Origin: Tieghemostelium lacteum
Lineage: Eukaryota > Evosea > Eumycetozoa > Dictyosteliales > Raperosteliaceae
Assembly (NCBI GenBank): GCA_001606155.1
Contig: LODT01000035.1
Coordinates: 1-64,000 of the forward strand
Reading direction: 5' to 3'
Length of the DNA stretch: 64,000 nt
The notes beneath the pieces are model-generated. The model did no database searches and had not been told where the DNA came from. It saw nothing but the letters and a program-made list of their open reading frames with translations. How positions within the stretch are numbered: position 1 is the first letter of the stretch; each line of letters opens with the position of its first letter. Below are positions 46,453 to 57,377 of the stretch, in pieces. The position numbers and the translations under genes were made by a program.

Positions 46453-47700
46453 ATGGCAATGACACCAGATTCATTTACAGAAAATGATACTTATGATATA
46501 TTAGTTACCATTTATCTGATTGTAAGAATAGTTTTAAGTTTTTTAATTTCCACATTATGTGGTTGGCAAACGGTATTAGAATTTAGAGTGTTAAAACAAA
46601 TGAAAAGACAACTCATAAATCCAAGAACACTTACTTGGATATCTTTAACAATGTTTCCAATTTGTATGTAAATTTATAAATTGATGATATGTGATATATC
46701 TTTGTTAACAAACCTCTTAAATTTCATTTTATAGTTAGAATTTTATATTCAGCAATTATATTTAAAACCAAGAATTTTGATTTTGGATCTACTGTTGTAT
46801 ATTTAGGAATGTGGACAACTTTTTTTATTTTTAATATCTGGATTTGGATAAGTTGTGTTTGGTAAGTATTTCTAAATGATAGAGTGGTAGATAAATATTA
46901 ACATTGCATTTAAAAAAACAAGGATGCAACTATTATATACATTCTTTATATCTAAAGAAATTAGATTAAGAAATACTGTTAAAGTTTGGTATTTTTCATG
47001 GTTTGTTTCATTTTTAGCGTTATTGTATACGATAGCCTATACAGTATTATCAAGATTTAGCTATAATTCAGCAAAAACATTTTATACAGCTGGATTTTTA
47101 ATTATTATAGTTGTATTTGGTATCACTTTGATTATAAATGGTTTAATTCTCAGTAAAGAAATTAAAAAACATGAAAAGAATAGTGCAAATTCAGAGAAAA
47201 TGACATCTTCTGTATCTAAAATTAGAAGATTAGCATTTACACTTCTATTTACAGTTGTTGCTGCGTTAGTTAGAGATTTGGTATTTTTATTTGTTAAATC
47301 AGGGCCATTAGATAATATAAAAACATTTTCAGCATTTTATACATTTGTATTAGAAACTGCACAAGGGGTGATTGTAATGTTTGCGCTTGCTGATAAACCA
47401 ATCAACTATATAAAATTCAAGAGGGTATACAGAAGTCATACATCACAGAGTAATAGTTCAAATAATAGTTCTGGAAATGTTGTACAAAGTGGTAAAAATA
47501 ATACTCTTGACGAATCCAGATATAACTCTGGAAATTCTGTAAACTCTGAATCCAATTCTATTAATATGACAAATGTAAAGATATACGAACCTGAAATTTC
47601 AGAATCAACCAATAATCTAATTGAAAATCAAAACATTGATTCTTCAACTGTAACTGTTTCAATTCAAGAAGAATCCATTTCGAATAATAATAATGTATAA
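46453..47700 (+). CDS. Seven-transmembrane protein (THH1/TOM1-like or receptor-like)
   Basis: Exons 46453-46663, 46735-46861 and 46923-47700 give 371 residues. Seven hydrophobic helices are visible: TIYLIVRIVLSFLI, ISLTMFPIFRILYSAII, MWTTFFIFNIWIWISCVW, WYFSWFVSFLALLYTIAY, FLIIIVVFGITLIINGLIL, FTLLFTVVAALVRDLVFLF and FVLETAQGVIVMFALA. A Ser/Asn-rich cytosolic tail of ~110 residues follows. The layout resembles plant THH1/TOM1/TOM3 proteins and some orphan receptors; I cannot choose between them. Confidence 0.8.
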
Positions 47701-47752
47701 ATAATTTATAATAATGTATATTTTAATTAATTTTTAGGGAAATAAGGGAATC

Positions 47753-47805
47753 CAAAGCCGAAATCGCCTGTTTTTTAATATAAAAAAAATTTTTCATCGG
47801 CTTTG
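47753..47805. promoter_or_regulatory. GC-rich stem-loop upstream of the purine gene
   Basis: A perfect 9-bp inverted repeat, caaagccga and tcggctttg, with a 35-nt AT-rich loop. It lies 115 bases before the PurC start codon and about 50 bases after the 7-TM stop codon. GC-rich stems are rare in gaps of this window. It could be a transcript-end or 5' regulatory structure; no function is shown. Confidence 0.35.
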
Positions 47806-47919
47806 TTTGAACACCTTACACACCACCTTAACAAATTACATTTTTTTTTTCTTTGTATATTTTTATAAACATTTATATTTATATGTTTTTTGTGGAATAA
47901 GATAGAGATTGAAAAAAAT

Positions 47920-50900
47920 ATGAGTAGCTCTTCTATAAAGATTAATGATATAAATGATGTTACATTTTTAGCAAGTGGAAAGACTAAAACAATTTATCAA
48001 CTGAATAAAGATGACCAATATGTTTTGATTGAATCTAATAGTTCAATTACAGCTGGTGACGGTGCTAAAAAAGATACTCTACCAAACAAGGATTTATATT
48101 CAACAACCACAACTTGCAATGTATACAAGACATTACAAATCGCAGGTGTAGAAACACATTTTGTCAGACAAGAGAGACCTAATGCATTTATTGCCAAGAG
48201 ATGTGCAATGATTCCTCTAGAGGTCATTGTTAGACGTTTAGCTACTGGTTCTTATCTCAAAAGAAATCCACAAGTTGCTGAAGGTACTCGTTTTTCACCA
48301 TGTCTAACTGAATTCACATTTAAAGATGACTCTCAACATGATCCATTAGTTACTGAACATGACATTTTAGAGATGAATCTAAAAATTGGTGGTATTCCAA
48401 TTACAACTAAAGTACTATCTCAAATTAGACATATTGCAACTCAATCGTTTGAAGTCTTAGAAAGAGCTTGGAAATCATTAGATGTAGTTTTGGTTGATTT
48501 TAAAGTAAGCTTTTTTTTTTTAAATTCCATCTCTATTTAACATATTTTAATATATATTTATAATGCATTAATACTAGGTTGAATTTGGAGTTTCAGTTAG
48601 AGGTGAATTGATTTTAGCAGATGTTATCGATAATGATAGTTGGAGAATTTGGCCACATGGTGATAAATCACAAATGAAAGATAAACAAGTATACAGAAAT
48701 ACACCAATTCAATCATCATCCAATACTGAAACCAATGCAACTACCAAAGTAAATACACTAACAAATGACCAAATTTCACAAATTGAATCCAACTATAGAT
48801 GGGTTGCTGATCAAACTCAAAAACTCTATGAATTTACTCAAGCAAACCCAATTCAAGTTACACCATCGGTATAATATCTTTTCCACTCATAAAAATAAAT
48901 ACTCATCCCTCCCCATCCCAAAAAAGCCCTCAAATATTAACATCATTCCCTTCTTCACTAATTTATAAACCCCATTTTCTTTTTAATTTAATCTATTATA
49001 ATACAGAGATATTTAAATATAAATAATAATTATACAATGTCACCAAGTTCAAGTTCTGGACCAAATTCACCAATGTCTTCTCAAGTTCCTATTGGGTTGT
49101 CTAATTCCAATAGTGGTTTAGGATCTCATTTAAATAGTAGCACCAACAATACTAATCAATTTAATAGTAATAGTTCATCATCATCAATTCACTATAACCC
49201 TAGTACCTCAAATAATAATATTTGTACTACAACAGCAGCAGCAAAAAATGAAAAAGTACTAGTTGGTGTTATTATGGGTAGTCAATCAGATTGGGAAACA
49301 ATGAAACATAGTACCAATACACTAACAACACTTGGAATTCCATTTGAATGTAAAATTGTTTCAGCTCATAGAACACCAGATAGATTATATGAATATGCAA
49401 AAACTGCAAAATCTAGAGGATTAAGAGTTATAATTGCAGGTGCCGGTGGTGCTGCACATTTACCTGGAATGGTTGCTGCATTAACTTCAGTACCAGTTTT
49501 TGGTGTGCCTATTCAATCTAAGGCCTTATCAGGTGTTGATAGTCTTTTATCTATTGTACAAATGCCAGCAGGTATACCAGTTGGTACTGTTGCAATTGGT
49601 GTTTCAGGTGCTGTTAATGCTGCACTGTTAGCTGCTTCTGTTTTGGCACCATATCATTCTCATATTGATAGCAATCTAGAAGCATATAGAAAGAAACAAA
49701 CTGATGCTGTTAATGATTCTCCTGTTGATTTACCTTCATCTCATGATACCATTTCACATAATACCTCAAATATTTCAACTATTCTATCAGTTGGAGCAAG
49801 TCAACAAAATATTCCAGTAATTCATCAACCACAACCACAACAACCACAATCACAATTATTAAATAATCTAAACAACAACAACAACAATAATAATAATAAT
49901 AATATTAATAATAATGTTGCAAGAGTTAGTTCACCACTTCCAATAACACCACCAACACCAATGTTATTAGATAAACAACCAATGTCTACATATATATTAT
50001 CATCAATAAGATCATCAGGATTGGTATTACCACCAGGATCAACTATTGGTATATTAGGTGGTGGTCAATTAGCTAGAATGACTGCAATTGCAGCTGCTCA
50101 ATTGGGATATAAAACACATGTATATTGTCCAGAACCAGAACCTTCTGCTGGACATGTATCAACACATGTCACAAGATCTGCATACAATAGTTATGCTGAT
50201 TTGGATAGATTTGCACAAAAAGTAGATGTCATTACCTATGAGTTTGAAAATATAATGTGTGAGCCAGTTGAATATCTGTCTAGAAAAGTTGCAGTTTTCC
50301 CAGATCCAAAGATTCTAAAGACCTGTCAAGACCGTGTACTTGAGAAGACTTTTGTTCAAAGTTGTGGTATTCCAACTGCTAGATTTGAGCCTGTTGATAG
50401 TTTAGATATGCTTCGTGGTGCTATAAAAAAACTTGGTTACCCTTCCATTTTGAAATCTAATACCATGGGTTATGATGGTAAAGGTCAAGTTAAGATTGTA
50501 GAAGGTATGGATTTAGAACAAGCTTGGAAAACTGTAACTCAGAATATAACTTCTTCCATCAAGGCAATCTTGGAAGAGTATATTGAATTTGAATCTGAAG
50601 GCTCTGTAATTGTTGCTAGAGGTTTAGATACCAATTGCGAGCAAGTTACCTATCCACTGGTGCAGAATAAACACAAGAACCATATCCTTCGTCAGACTAT
50701 TGCACCATCACCTCTACCTGATTACATTCACCAAGAGGCTAAAGAAATCTCTAAAAAGATTAGTAAATCTATTCATCTGGTTGGTATATTGGCAATTGAA
50801 CTCTTTATTGTAAAGGATAAACAAAGTGGTAACTATAGACTACTAGTCAATGAATTAGCACCACGACCACATAATTCTGGACATTGGACTATCGAAGGTT

Positions 50901-51166
50901 GTGCAACCAGCCAATTTGAACAATTAGTACGTTGTATCTGTGGTCTTTCTCTTGGTTGCGTTGATTTTATGAAAAGAGTACCAGAACAAGAATACATTTC
51001 ACAAAAATTACAACCAATTATTATGAATAATCTATTAGGTCAAGACGTTGATCAATGGGAGAAACAAATTCACAACAAATCCTCTCATTTGCACATTTAT
51101 GCTAAAGGTGATGCAAAAGAAGGTCGTAAAATGGGTCATGTAACAATTTTACCTGGTTCAAATTAA
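47920..51166 (+). CDS. Purine biosynthesis fusion: SAICAR synthetase-PurE-PurK
   Basis: Three exons, 47920-48504, 48578-48868 and 49007-51166, give about 1011 residues. PurC (SAICAR synthetase) occupies 1-290 ([20 protein letters not shown]-like [22 protein letters not shown]). A Ser/Asn linker leads to a class I PurE at ~373-525 ([40 protein letters not shown]-like IQSKALSG). A Gln/Asn linker follows, then PurK (N5-CAIR synthetase) from ~635 ([38 protein letters not shown]). Together they convert AIR to SAICAR. The last intron (48869-49006, GTATAA..ACAG, phase 0) is what joins PurC to PurE-PurK. If it is not spliced, PurC ends at 48874 and PurE-PurK would start at 49037. Confidence 0.85.
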
Positions 51167-51211
51167 AAAAACATAGGAAATAATTACATTAATTATTATT
51201 AATAATCCATT

Positions 51212-51235
51212 CATCTATATATATATATATATATT
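51212..51235. repeat. (TA)n dinucleotide run
   Basis: About 12 TA repeats in the 3' flank of the purine gene, likely AT-rich intergenic slippage. Confidence 0.7.
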
Positions 51236-51341
51236 ATATGCTTTTCAATTAAAAATAAAATAATTATCATCATTATCAATAATTTTGTTTACTTTGTTCT
51301 CAACTATTTACAATATTTTATTTGAAAGGTGCTATGTGGTA

Positions 51342-52149
51342 TTATAATTCATTTTCAATGATTCTAGCATTCTTTTTTAAATTATCTACTAGCCATTTTA
51401 TACCATCATCTAAACCTTTACTATTACTATTTATTGCTATTAATGATTGTAATTGAATATTAATTGATGTTTGACTATTGCTACTACTAACAATAGAAGA
51501 GTTATTATTATTACTACTGTTACTACTACTGGCAGTACTTTTTAAAATTACACTTTGAAATAATGAAGATAGAAAATCAATGGATTCGGCATTTGGTAAA
51601 TCTTGTTTGTTAAAAAATAATAGTATAGGAACATCTTTTAGTTTATCGTGACCTATAATCATCTCTAATTCATCTTTTGATTCTTTAAATCTCTCTTTAT
51701 CACTACTGTCTACTATATATATAACTGCATGAACATCTGCATAGTATTTATCCCAAATAGATCTAAGTTGTAATTGACCACCTAGATCCCAAAACACTAA
51801 TTTTACACCTTCATATAATATTTTTCCAACTATTTTAATGTTTGTTAGTCAAATGATCATAGTACAGTAAGCACAAAAGTCTAAAACATACTATTTAAAC
51901 CAACAGTCGGTATGATATTTGACGGAGATAATCCTGGAATTTTTGTATATCTTGTCTTTATTGCTTCTAATAATGTCTAATATTATTTGAATAGGGTGGA
52001 GGGTATTATTAATTATCATTGTACTAATGATGATGAAGTTTTGTGTAGCAACATACTGTTTTACCAGCACCGTCTAATCCTAAAATTAATATAAAATATT
52101 CAGACTTTTGAAACATATACTTCCATAGGCCATAAAATAAACTAAACAT
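51342..52149 (-). CDS. arfrp1: ARFRP1, Golgi ARF-related GTPase
   Basis: Exons 52149-52057, 51976-51892 and 51829-51342 give 221 residues. It begins MFSLFYGLWKYMFQKSEY, very like human ARFRP1 and without the usual ARF N-myristoylation glycine. G1 is GLDGAGKT (restored by the first intron join), switch I ends PTVGLNIG, G3 is WDLGGQLQLRSIWDKYY, G4 NKQD. A Ser/Asn-rich insert of about 30 residues lies before the final helix. ARFRP1 works at the trans-Golgi, recruiting ARL1 and golgins. Confidence 0.93.
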
Positions 52150-52914
52150 AGCTTGTCAACTATGACCGCCAAACTACACAGTTGTTGGTGAAAATTGAAC
52201 AAAAAAAATTTTTTTAAATAATTGTACAAAAATAAACTTTCTATTTAGATATAGCCTAGTAAATGGTTTAACCTAAGGAACTCTGTAAGGATCTTATAGA
52301 TACTGGTAAAATTAAAATTAATGTTTGTGATACTTGGAGATGTAAATACTCTTTCATTTTGGTACCATCCAACAGAATTTACAGTTTTTCTACCATATTG
52401 CTCATATAGTAGTCCAATCCTGGTAGGACCCTTTTTGGTTTATCAATACGTAAATATATTTAAGATCTAGATGACGCAGGAGAGGTTATAAAATCAAGAA
52501 ATAAAAGTAAAATCACATGATGTTTCTCTAATGGTTTGATGGTATCTTGTCTTCATCTATTGTAAAAATCTCCAAGAGGTAGGATATACCAATGACCTGA
52601 TTTTTTCTTAAAAGCAAGTTTAGATATTCTCTTACTGTGCAAAATGCAAGAAGTTCATGGGTTTGAGTGAAAATATCCGAAAACTATTTTTTTTTTTTTT
52701 CATCCATTTTCTAGACACCTACTCAACATAAAATTATAATAACATTTATTATTATTTAAGAATTTCTAAGACTTTTTGAATAATGTAAAATCTAAATTTG
52801 GTGTGGTGAGGGGTGAAACCAACCAAAAAAAAAACAAGAGACTTTTTTTTTTTTTAATTTAATTTAAAAGTTGTAATTACATAAAATTATTTGATATAAT
52901 AATAATTACGGCAT
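52150..52914. other. Intergenic holding a protein-like relic
   Basis: About 765 bases between the divergent ARFRP1 and zinc-transporter genes. The part 52240-52690 is less AT-rich and shows protein-like readings on both strands (see the following entry). The rest has T and A runs. Confidence 0.6.
52240..52690. other. Unidentified protein-like relic (possible retroelement or gene fragment)
   Basis: On the plus strand a short segment (KELCKDLIDTGKIKIN, then W and FILVPS) recalls the beginning of reverse transcriptases of LTR-type elements. On the minus strand a ~65-codon stretch (RIGLLYEQYGRKTVNSVGWY) is also open and protein-like. Composition differs from neighbouring gaps. It is old and broken in either reading, and no terminal repeats are seen. 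Neither identity is secure. Confidence 0.3.
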
Positions 52915-54420
52915 ATGGATAACAATACTATTCACTATGGTGATCAAGAAGACTATGATGACCATGATGATAATTCAAAATTAGTTTCCGTTGATCAAGA
53001 GGAATTAGGTACTACCTCAAATAATAATATTAATAATAATAATAATAATAATATAATACTAAATAACAATGATAACCATGAGCATGATAATGATAGATCC
53101 GTATTACAAGAAATTGAAGATGCTTTAGCTTTAGTTGAAGAAGGAGGAAGTAGTAAAGATAAAAAGCATAAACATGGTCATAGTCATAGTGGAAAAGAAA
53201 AGAAATCAAAAAAAGATAAAGAACATGGACATAGTCATGGTCATAATGCGTATGACCATTCTGAACATGGTCATAGTCATAGTCATAGTGATCATAGTGA
53301 TGATGAAAAACATATGCTATCGGGATCTGGCAAAAAAGGTTTCTTTAATATGGATAAAAAGAAGAAAGCTAGAGTATCTTTGTTATTGGCTTTATGTTTA
53401 ACTACTATATTTATGGTTGGTGAAGTCGTTGGTGGATATCTAGCAAATTCATTAGCGATTATGACAGATGCAGCTCATTTGTTAACGGATATTGGTGCAA
53501 TGTGTCTAAGTTTATTTGCCATGTGGATTGCTAATCATCCTCCAACTGGTTCAATGAGTTTTGGTTTCCATAGAGCTGAGATTCTAGGTGCACTAGTTAG
53601 TGTTCTTATGATTTGGGCATTGACTGGTGTTTTAGTTTATGAAGGTATTCAAAGAGTTATGCATCCACCGGAGGTTGTAGATGGTAAAATTATGTTTATT
53701 ATCGCATGTGGTGGTTTGTTAATTAATGTAATTGATGCTATTATTCTTCATTGGGGTTCTGGTGGTCATGGTCATAGTCATGGATTAGGTGGTGGTGGTG
53801 GACATAGTCACGGTCCTTCAAAAAAAAAGAAAAGTAGTACATTTACAGATAGAGATATTGAAAATCTAGATGGTCATGAACCAAAAAGAGAAATTGAGAA
53901 TATCAATGTTCACTCTGCATATATTCATGTTTTGGGTGACTGTTTACAATCTATTGGTGTAATGATTGCATCTGTTCTCATTTGGATTAAACCTAGTTGG
54001 AAGATTGCGGATCCTATAACTACATTTATATTCTCAGTCATTGTATTGTTGACTACAATCAAACTTCTCAGACAGAGTTTAGGTGTGTTAATGGAAGCTG
54101 TACCACAAGAAATTGATAGCTACCAAGTTCAATCTGATCTCTTTGATCTCGAAGGTGTCGAAGAGGTGCATGATCTACATATCTGGTCAATTACAGTTGG
54201 TAAACCAGCACTCTCAGTACATTTATCTATTCGTGAGGGTATTGATCCTGACCAAATTCTACAAAATGCCAATAGACTACTAGCTGAATATCATTCAATT
54301 ACACATACGACCATTCAAATTGAGAAACCTAAAGGTGACTCACAATGTAGAGATAATAGTTGTCCACCACCTACAACTAGATCTAGAATTCTTGGTGGTC
54401 CAATTGTTCCAGAACATTAA
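52915..54420 (+). CDS. ZnT-family zinc transporter (cation diffusion facilitator)
   Basis: Single exon, 501 residues. An acidic, Asn- and His-rich cytosolic N-terminus (repeated HGHSH) is followed by six transmembrane helices. The metal-site motifs HLLTD (TM2) and HVLGD (TM5) are intact. A second His-rich loop (GGHGHSHG) lies between TM4 and TM5. A C-terminal CDF domain ends with HITIQIEKPK-like HTTIQIEKP. This is the ZnT2/3/4/8 type, which exchanges cytosolic Zn2+ for protons into vesicles or out of the cell. D. discoideum has several such zinc transporters. Confidence 0.95.
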   Translation: MDNNTIHYGDQEDYDDHDDNSKLVSVDQEELGTTSNNNINNNNNNNIILNNNDNHEHDNDRSVLQEIEDALALVEEGGSSKDKKHKHGHSHSGKEKKSKKDKEHGHSHGHNAYDHSEHGHSHSHSDHSDDEKHMLSGSGKKGFFNMDKKKKARVSLLLALCLTTIFMVGEVVGGYLANSLAIMTDAAHLLTDIGAMCLSLFAMWIANHPPTGSMSFGFHRAEILGALVSVLMIWALTGVLVYEGIQRVMHPPEVVDGKIMFIIACGGLLINVIDAIILHWGSGGHGHSHGLGGGGGHSHGPSKKKKSSTFTDRDIENLDGHEPKREIENINVHSAYIHVLGDCLQSIGVMIASVLIWIKPSWKIADPITTFIFSVIVLLTTIKLLRQSLGVLMEAVPQEIDSYQVQSDLFDLEGVEEVHDLHIWSITVGKPALSVHLSIREGIDPDQILQNANRLLAEYHSITHTTIQIEKPKGDSQCRDNSCPPPTTRSRILGGPIVPEH

Positions 54421-54996
54421 TTATTTTTAAATATATATACAGCAATCTACTTTTTCTATTTGTACAAAAAAAAAAAACTAGTATCATCATTAAATTCCAT
54501 CACATGAAAACACACCTGGTAGAATTGTCAATTGTAAAAATAAACAACCACCTTTTTTTTTTGATCAATTGAAATTTCATATTTCGAACAGGAAGTAGGA
54601 TTCTGAATTCCGAAACGAAGGTTTTGTTTTTTTAAAACTTATTTTAATTTACTATTTTCCTTTGACTTTTGCTAAAACATGATATTTTCTTGATATTTTC
54701 ATAAATTATCTCCTATCATATTTTTTTTTTTTTTAATATTTTTCATTATCAATAGTTCTTGTTTTTGTATAACTTTTGTTTTATTTTTTTTAACAGATAT
54801 ATTATTGTTTCATATTGATCATTCATCGTTAGTTTACATTATATTATTTAAAATTACATATATTTAAAATATTGTATAATCATATTGTCAAGTACCAATA
54901 CTTATAAACAGAACAGAAAAAAAGAGAGGAATTTATACAACAAAGAATCTAACAACGAAAAATCGAAAGAACAAAATAAATTAGATAAAGTAGAAA
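54421..54996. other. Intergenic promoter region
   Basis: About 576 bases between the zinc-transporter and ChaC-PUA genes. A less AT-rich stretch near 54585-54630 (cgaacaggaagtaggattc) has no recognised structure. T runs at 54720-54735 precede an A-rich leader to the ATG. Confidence 0.6.
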
Positions 54997-56103
54997 ATGT
55001 GTGAAGAATTATTAGTTTACTTATTTGGTTATGGCAGTTTAATGTGGAGACCTGGTTTTAAATATGTTAGAAAATTCAATGCCTATATAAAGAGATACAA
55101 AAGAGTATTTTATCAAGGAAGTACAGATCATAGAGGAACTGTAGAGGCACCTGGTAGAGTGGTGACTCTTATTAAACAACCTGAAAGTAGTACACAGGAT
55201 GAAAGTTTAAGTGTTGCTGCTGTTCCTGGTGGTGATAACCAAGATCAAGAGGAATGGATAACATGGGGTACTGTATATTGTGTCTCTGATGATGACGCTG
55301 TTCAAATTCTAAAGAATTTGGATTATCGTGAGAAGGGTGGCTATGAAAGACATGAATTAGAGGTATTTGTTGACGATAAACAAGAGAGTGTTGGTAGTGC
55401 TATTGTATATTTGGCAACTACTGAAAACTCTGAATATCTAGGTGAAGATTCTATAGAAAATATTGCAATGCAGATATTCAAATCGGTGGGACCTTCTGGA
55501 AGAAATATAGATTATCTTTTAAAATTGGCAAATTCTCTACATGAAATTAATGTAGTTGATGATCATGTTTTTAGTATAGAAAAAGAGGTGTTGGCACTAA
55601 TGGAAAAGTATCAAATAACTGATGGTTTCATCCATAATTCAACTAGTGTAGCTACTAGTATCATTAGAAGTGGTTCTCCAGATGGAAAGAGAACTGTTAC
55701 AGCTACTAGTAGTGCAACTTCAACTACAACATTTACATTAACAAATAGTAGTAGTAATAATACATCAGATATTGCATTACAACAGGTACTTGAACATAGA
55801 AAGTTCTATCAAGATCCTAAAGGTAAAGTAGTTATTGATGATGGTGCTGTCGAAGCTATCAGTCAGAGAGCTAAATCTCTCCTGCCCATAGGAATTGTTA
55901 AAGTAATTGGTGATTTTCAACCAAACGAATTAATATCAATATTTGATTCCAATTCTCAAGAAATCTCAAGAGGTATTATAAATTATAGTAGCAAAGATTT
56001 ACAATTAATCATAGGAAAACAATCAAAAGAAATACCAACTATTTTATCAAAAAAAGACTTCTCCGAAACTGTGATCGATCAAAAAAATTTAATATTACTT
56101 TAG
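54997..56103 (+). CDS. ChaC gamma-glutamylcyclotransferase fused to a ProB-type PUA domain
   Basis: Single exon, 368 residues. Residues 6-205 form a ChaC domain: VYLFGYGSLMWRPGF, STDHRGTVEAPGRVVTL, the catalytic-glutamate region DYREKGGY, and AIVYLATTEN. ChaC enzymes split glutathione into 5-oxoproline and Cys-Gly. After a Ser/Thr/Asn linker (~220-265), residues ~275-368 match the C-terminal PUA domain of bacterial glutamate 5-kinase: KVVIDDGAVEAISQRAKSLL, PIGIVKVIGDF, EISRGIINYSS, and a final VIDQKNLILL. The kinase part is absent. No in-frame break or intron separates the parts, so the fusion looks genuine. The PUA role here (RNA or protein binding) is unknown. Confidence 0.9.
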   Translation: MCEELLVYLFGYGSLMWRPGFKYVRKFNAYIKRYKRVFYQGSTDHRGTVEAPGRVVTLIKQPESSTQDESLSVAAVPGGDNQDQEEWITWGTVYCVSDDDAVQILKNLDYREKGGYERHELEVFVDDKQESVGSAIVYLATTENSEYLGEDSIENIAMQIFKSVGPSGRNIDYLLKLANSLHEINVVDDHVFSIEKEVLALMEKYQITDGFIHNSTSVATSIIRSGSPDGKRTVTATSSATSTTTFTLTNSSSNNTSDIALQQVLEHRKFYQDPKGKVVIDDGAVEAISQRAKSLLPIGIVKVIGDFQPNELISIFDSNSQEISRGIINYSSKDLQLIIGKQSKEIPTILSKKDFSETVIDQKNLILL

Positions 56104-56324
56104 ATTATATTATTTAAACAATAAAGAATTTATGTACATAGAAAGCCTTCTCATTAAAATAATAATTATTTTTTGTTTAAAATGTGTATTGGAGTCTAAG
56201 ATCTTCAAAAAAAAATATCTGTGCCACAAAATTTTCAAATAATGATTTATTAAAAATTAAATAATTGTAAATATTATTAGAGTCTCTCAATGTCTGCTAA
56301 TAATGAGGATTAGCTATTATTAGC

Positions 56325-56831
56325 TTATTGTTGGTATGGTTGTGGTTGATATGGTTGTGGTTGATATTGTGGATCTTGTGGTGGATAGCCTCCTTGTTGT
56401 GGTGGATAGCCTCCTTGTTGTGGATAACCTTGTGGTGGTGGTGGTTGGTATACTGGTTGAACAACAGTAGTGTTAACAACAACACCTGGACCAGAACTCA
56501 TTTGACGTAATTTGGCATTTTCTTAATAATCACAAAAATAAAAAAAAAATGTTAGCAGTGAAAGATATACCAATGTAAATATTTTTTAGATCCCACTTAC
56601 CTGATTCAACCATACCTGGAATGAGACACAAGTCAACACAGAACCCAATGAAAAAGATACCAAGGGTGAATAAGTAGATAACACCTGAGCAAGTTCTATT
56701 CAAGTAAAATCTGTGAATACCAAATAGTCCAAAAAAGAACCACAATAAATATGCTATAAATAGATTGTTAATATTATTCAACTATGGTTATAAAGAGTGC
56801 TTTAATACTTACCAACTCCCATGCTCTTCAT
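56325..56831 (-). CDS. TM2-domain membrane protein with Pro/Gln/Gly/Tyr tail
   Basis: Exons 56831-56813, 56753-56601 and 56521-56325 give 122 residues. The start MKSMGVAYLLWFFFGLFG leads straight into a TM2 domain: two helices joined by GIHRFYLNR and ending DLCLIPGMV. The tail has repeats of GYPPQ and YQPQ. TM2 proteins are small two-helix membrane proteins of largely unknown role; the QP-rich tail resembles those of dictyostelid and bacterial TM2 proteins. All three exon junctions were phased by hand. Confidence 0.88.
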
Positions 56832-57377
56832 TTTTAAATGATTATATTATAGTGTAAAGTTGTTACAAAAAAATTATAAAATAATAAAGTTATTGATGTT
56901 TAACAAAAAAAGAAATGAACAAAAATAAGAAAAAAAAAATTTTTGAATTAGAAAATTTGAGTTTTGTTTTTTTTTACAAGAACACCTCTTATTTGTAAAT
57001 GAAAATTATTCACACACTTTGATCAAAATTTTTTTTTATCAAATTTCAAGAAATTTACTATTTTTAAAAATTTAATGTGTTTAAAATAGAATCAAACTGA
57101 TAATATACCCCCCTTCATATAAAATTGATGGGTGATATTGATTAAGATTACTTTTAATTTTCATATACTTTTTATTTGAATTTGCAATGAAAAACACTTT
57201 CGCACACACACAAACAATTTTTAATTTTTAAATATTGTTAATAAATTTATTATGATTATAATTAATGAGAGTTTTAATTTTGAGTAATATTTCATTGTAT
57301 CATTTTCAATAATTGATTAAAAAAAATTTTTTTTAAGATTTTTTCTTTACACACTTCTCAAAGTGGTGATAATAAAT
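56832..57377. other. Shared promoter between divergent genes
   Basis: About 546 bases between the TM2 gene (-) and CRNKL1 gene (+). AT-rich with T runs, a C run (57110-57115) and a short (CA)n near 57195-57208. Nothing else is seen. Confidence 0.6.

Noticed and set aside
49037-51166. PurE-PurK as a separate gene from PurC
   Set aside because: The 138-base gap has splice-consistent ends, keeps phase and stays open into the linker, so one fused gene is simpler; kept as the stated alternative.
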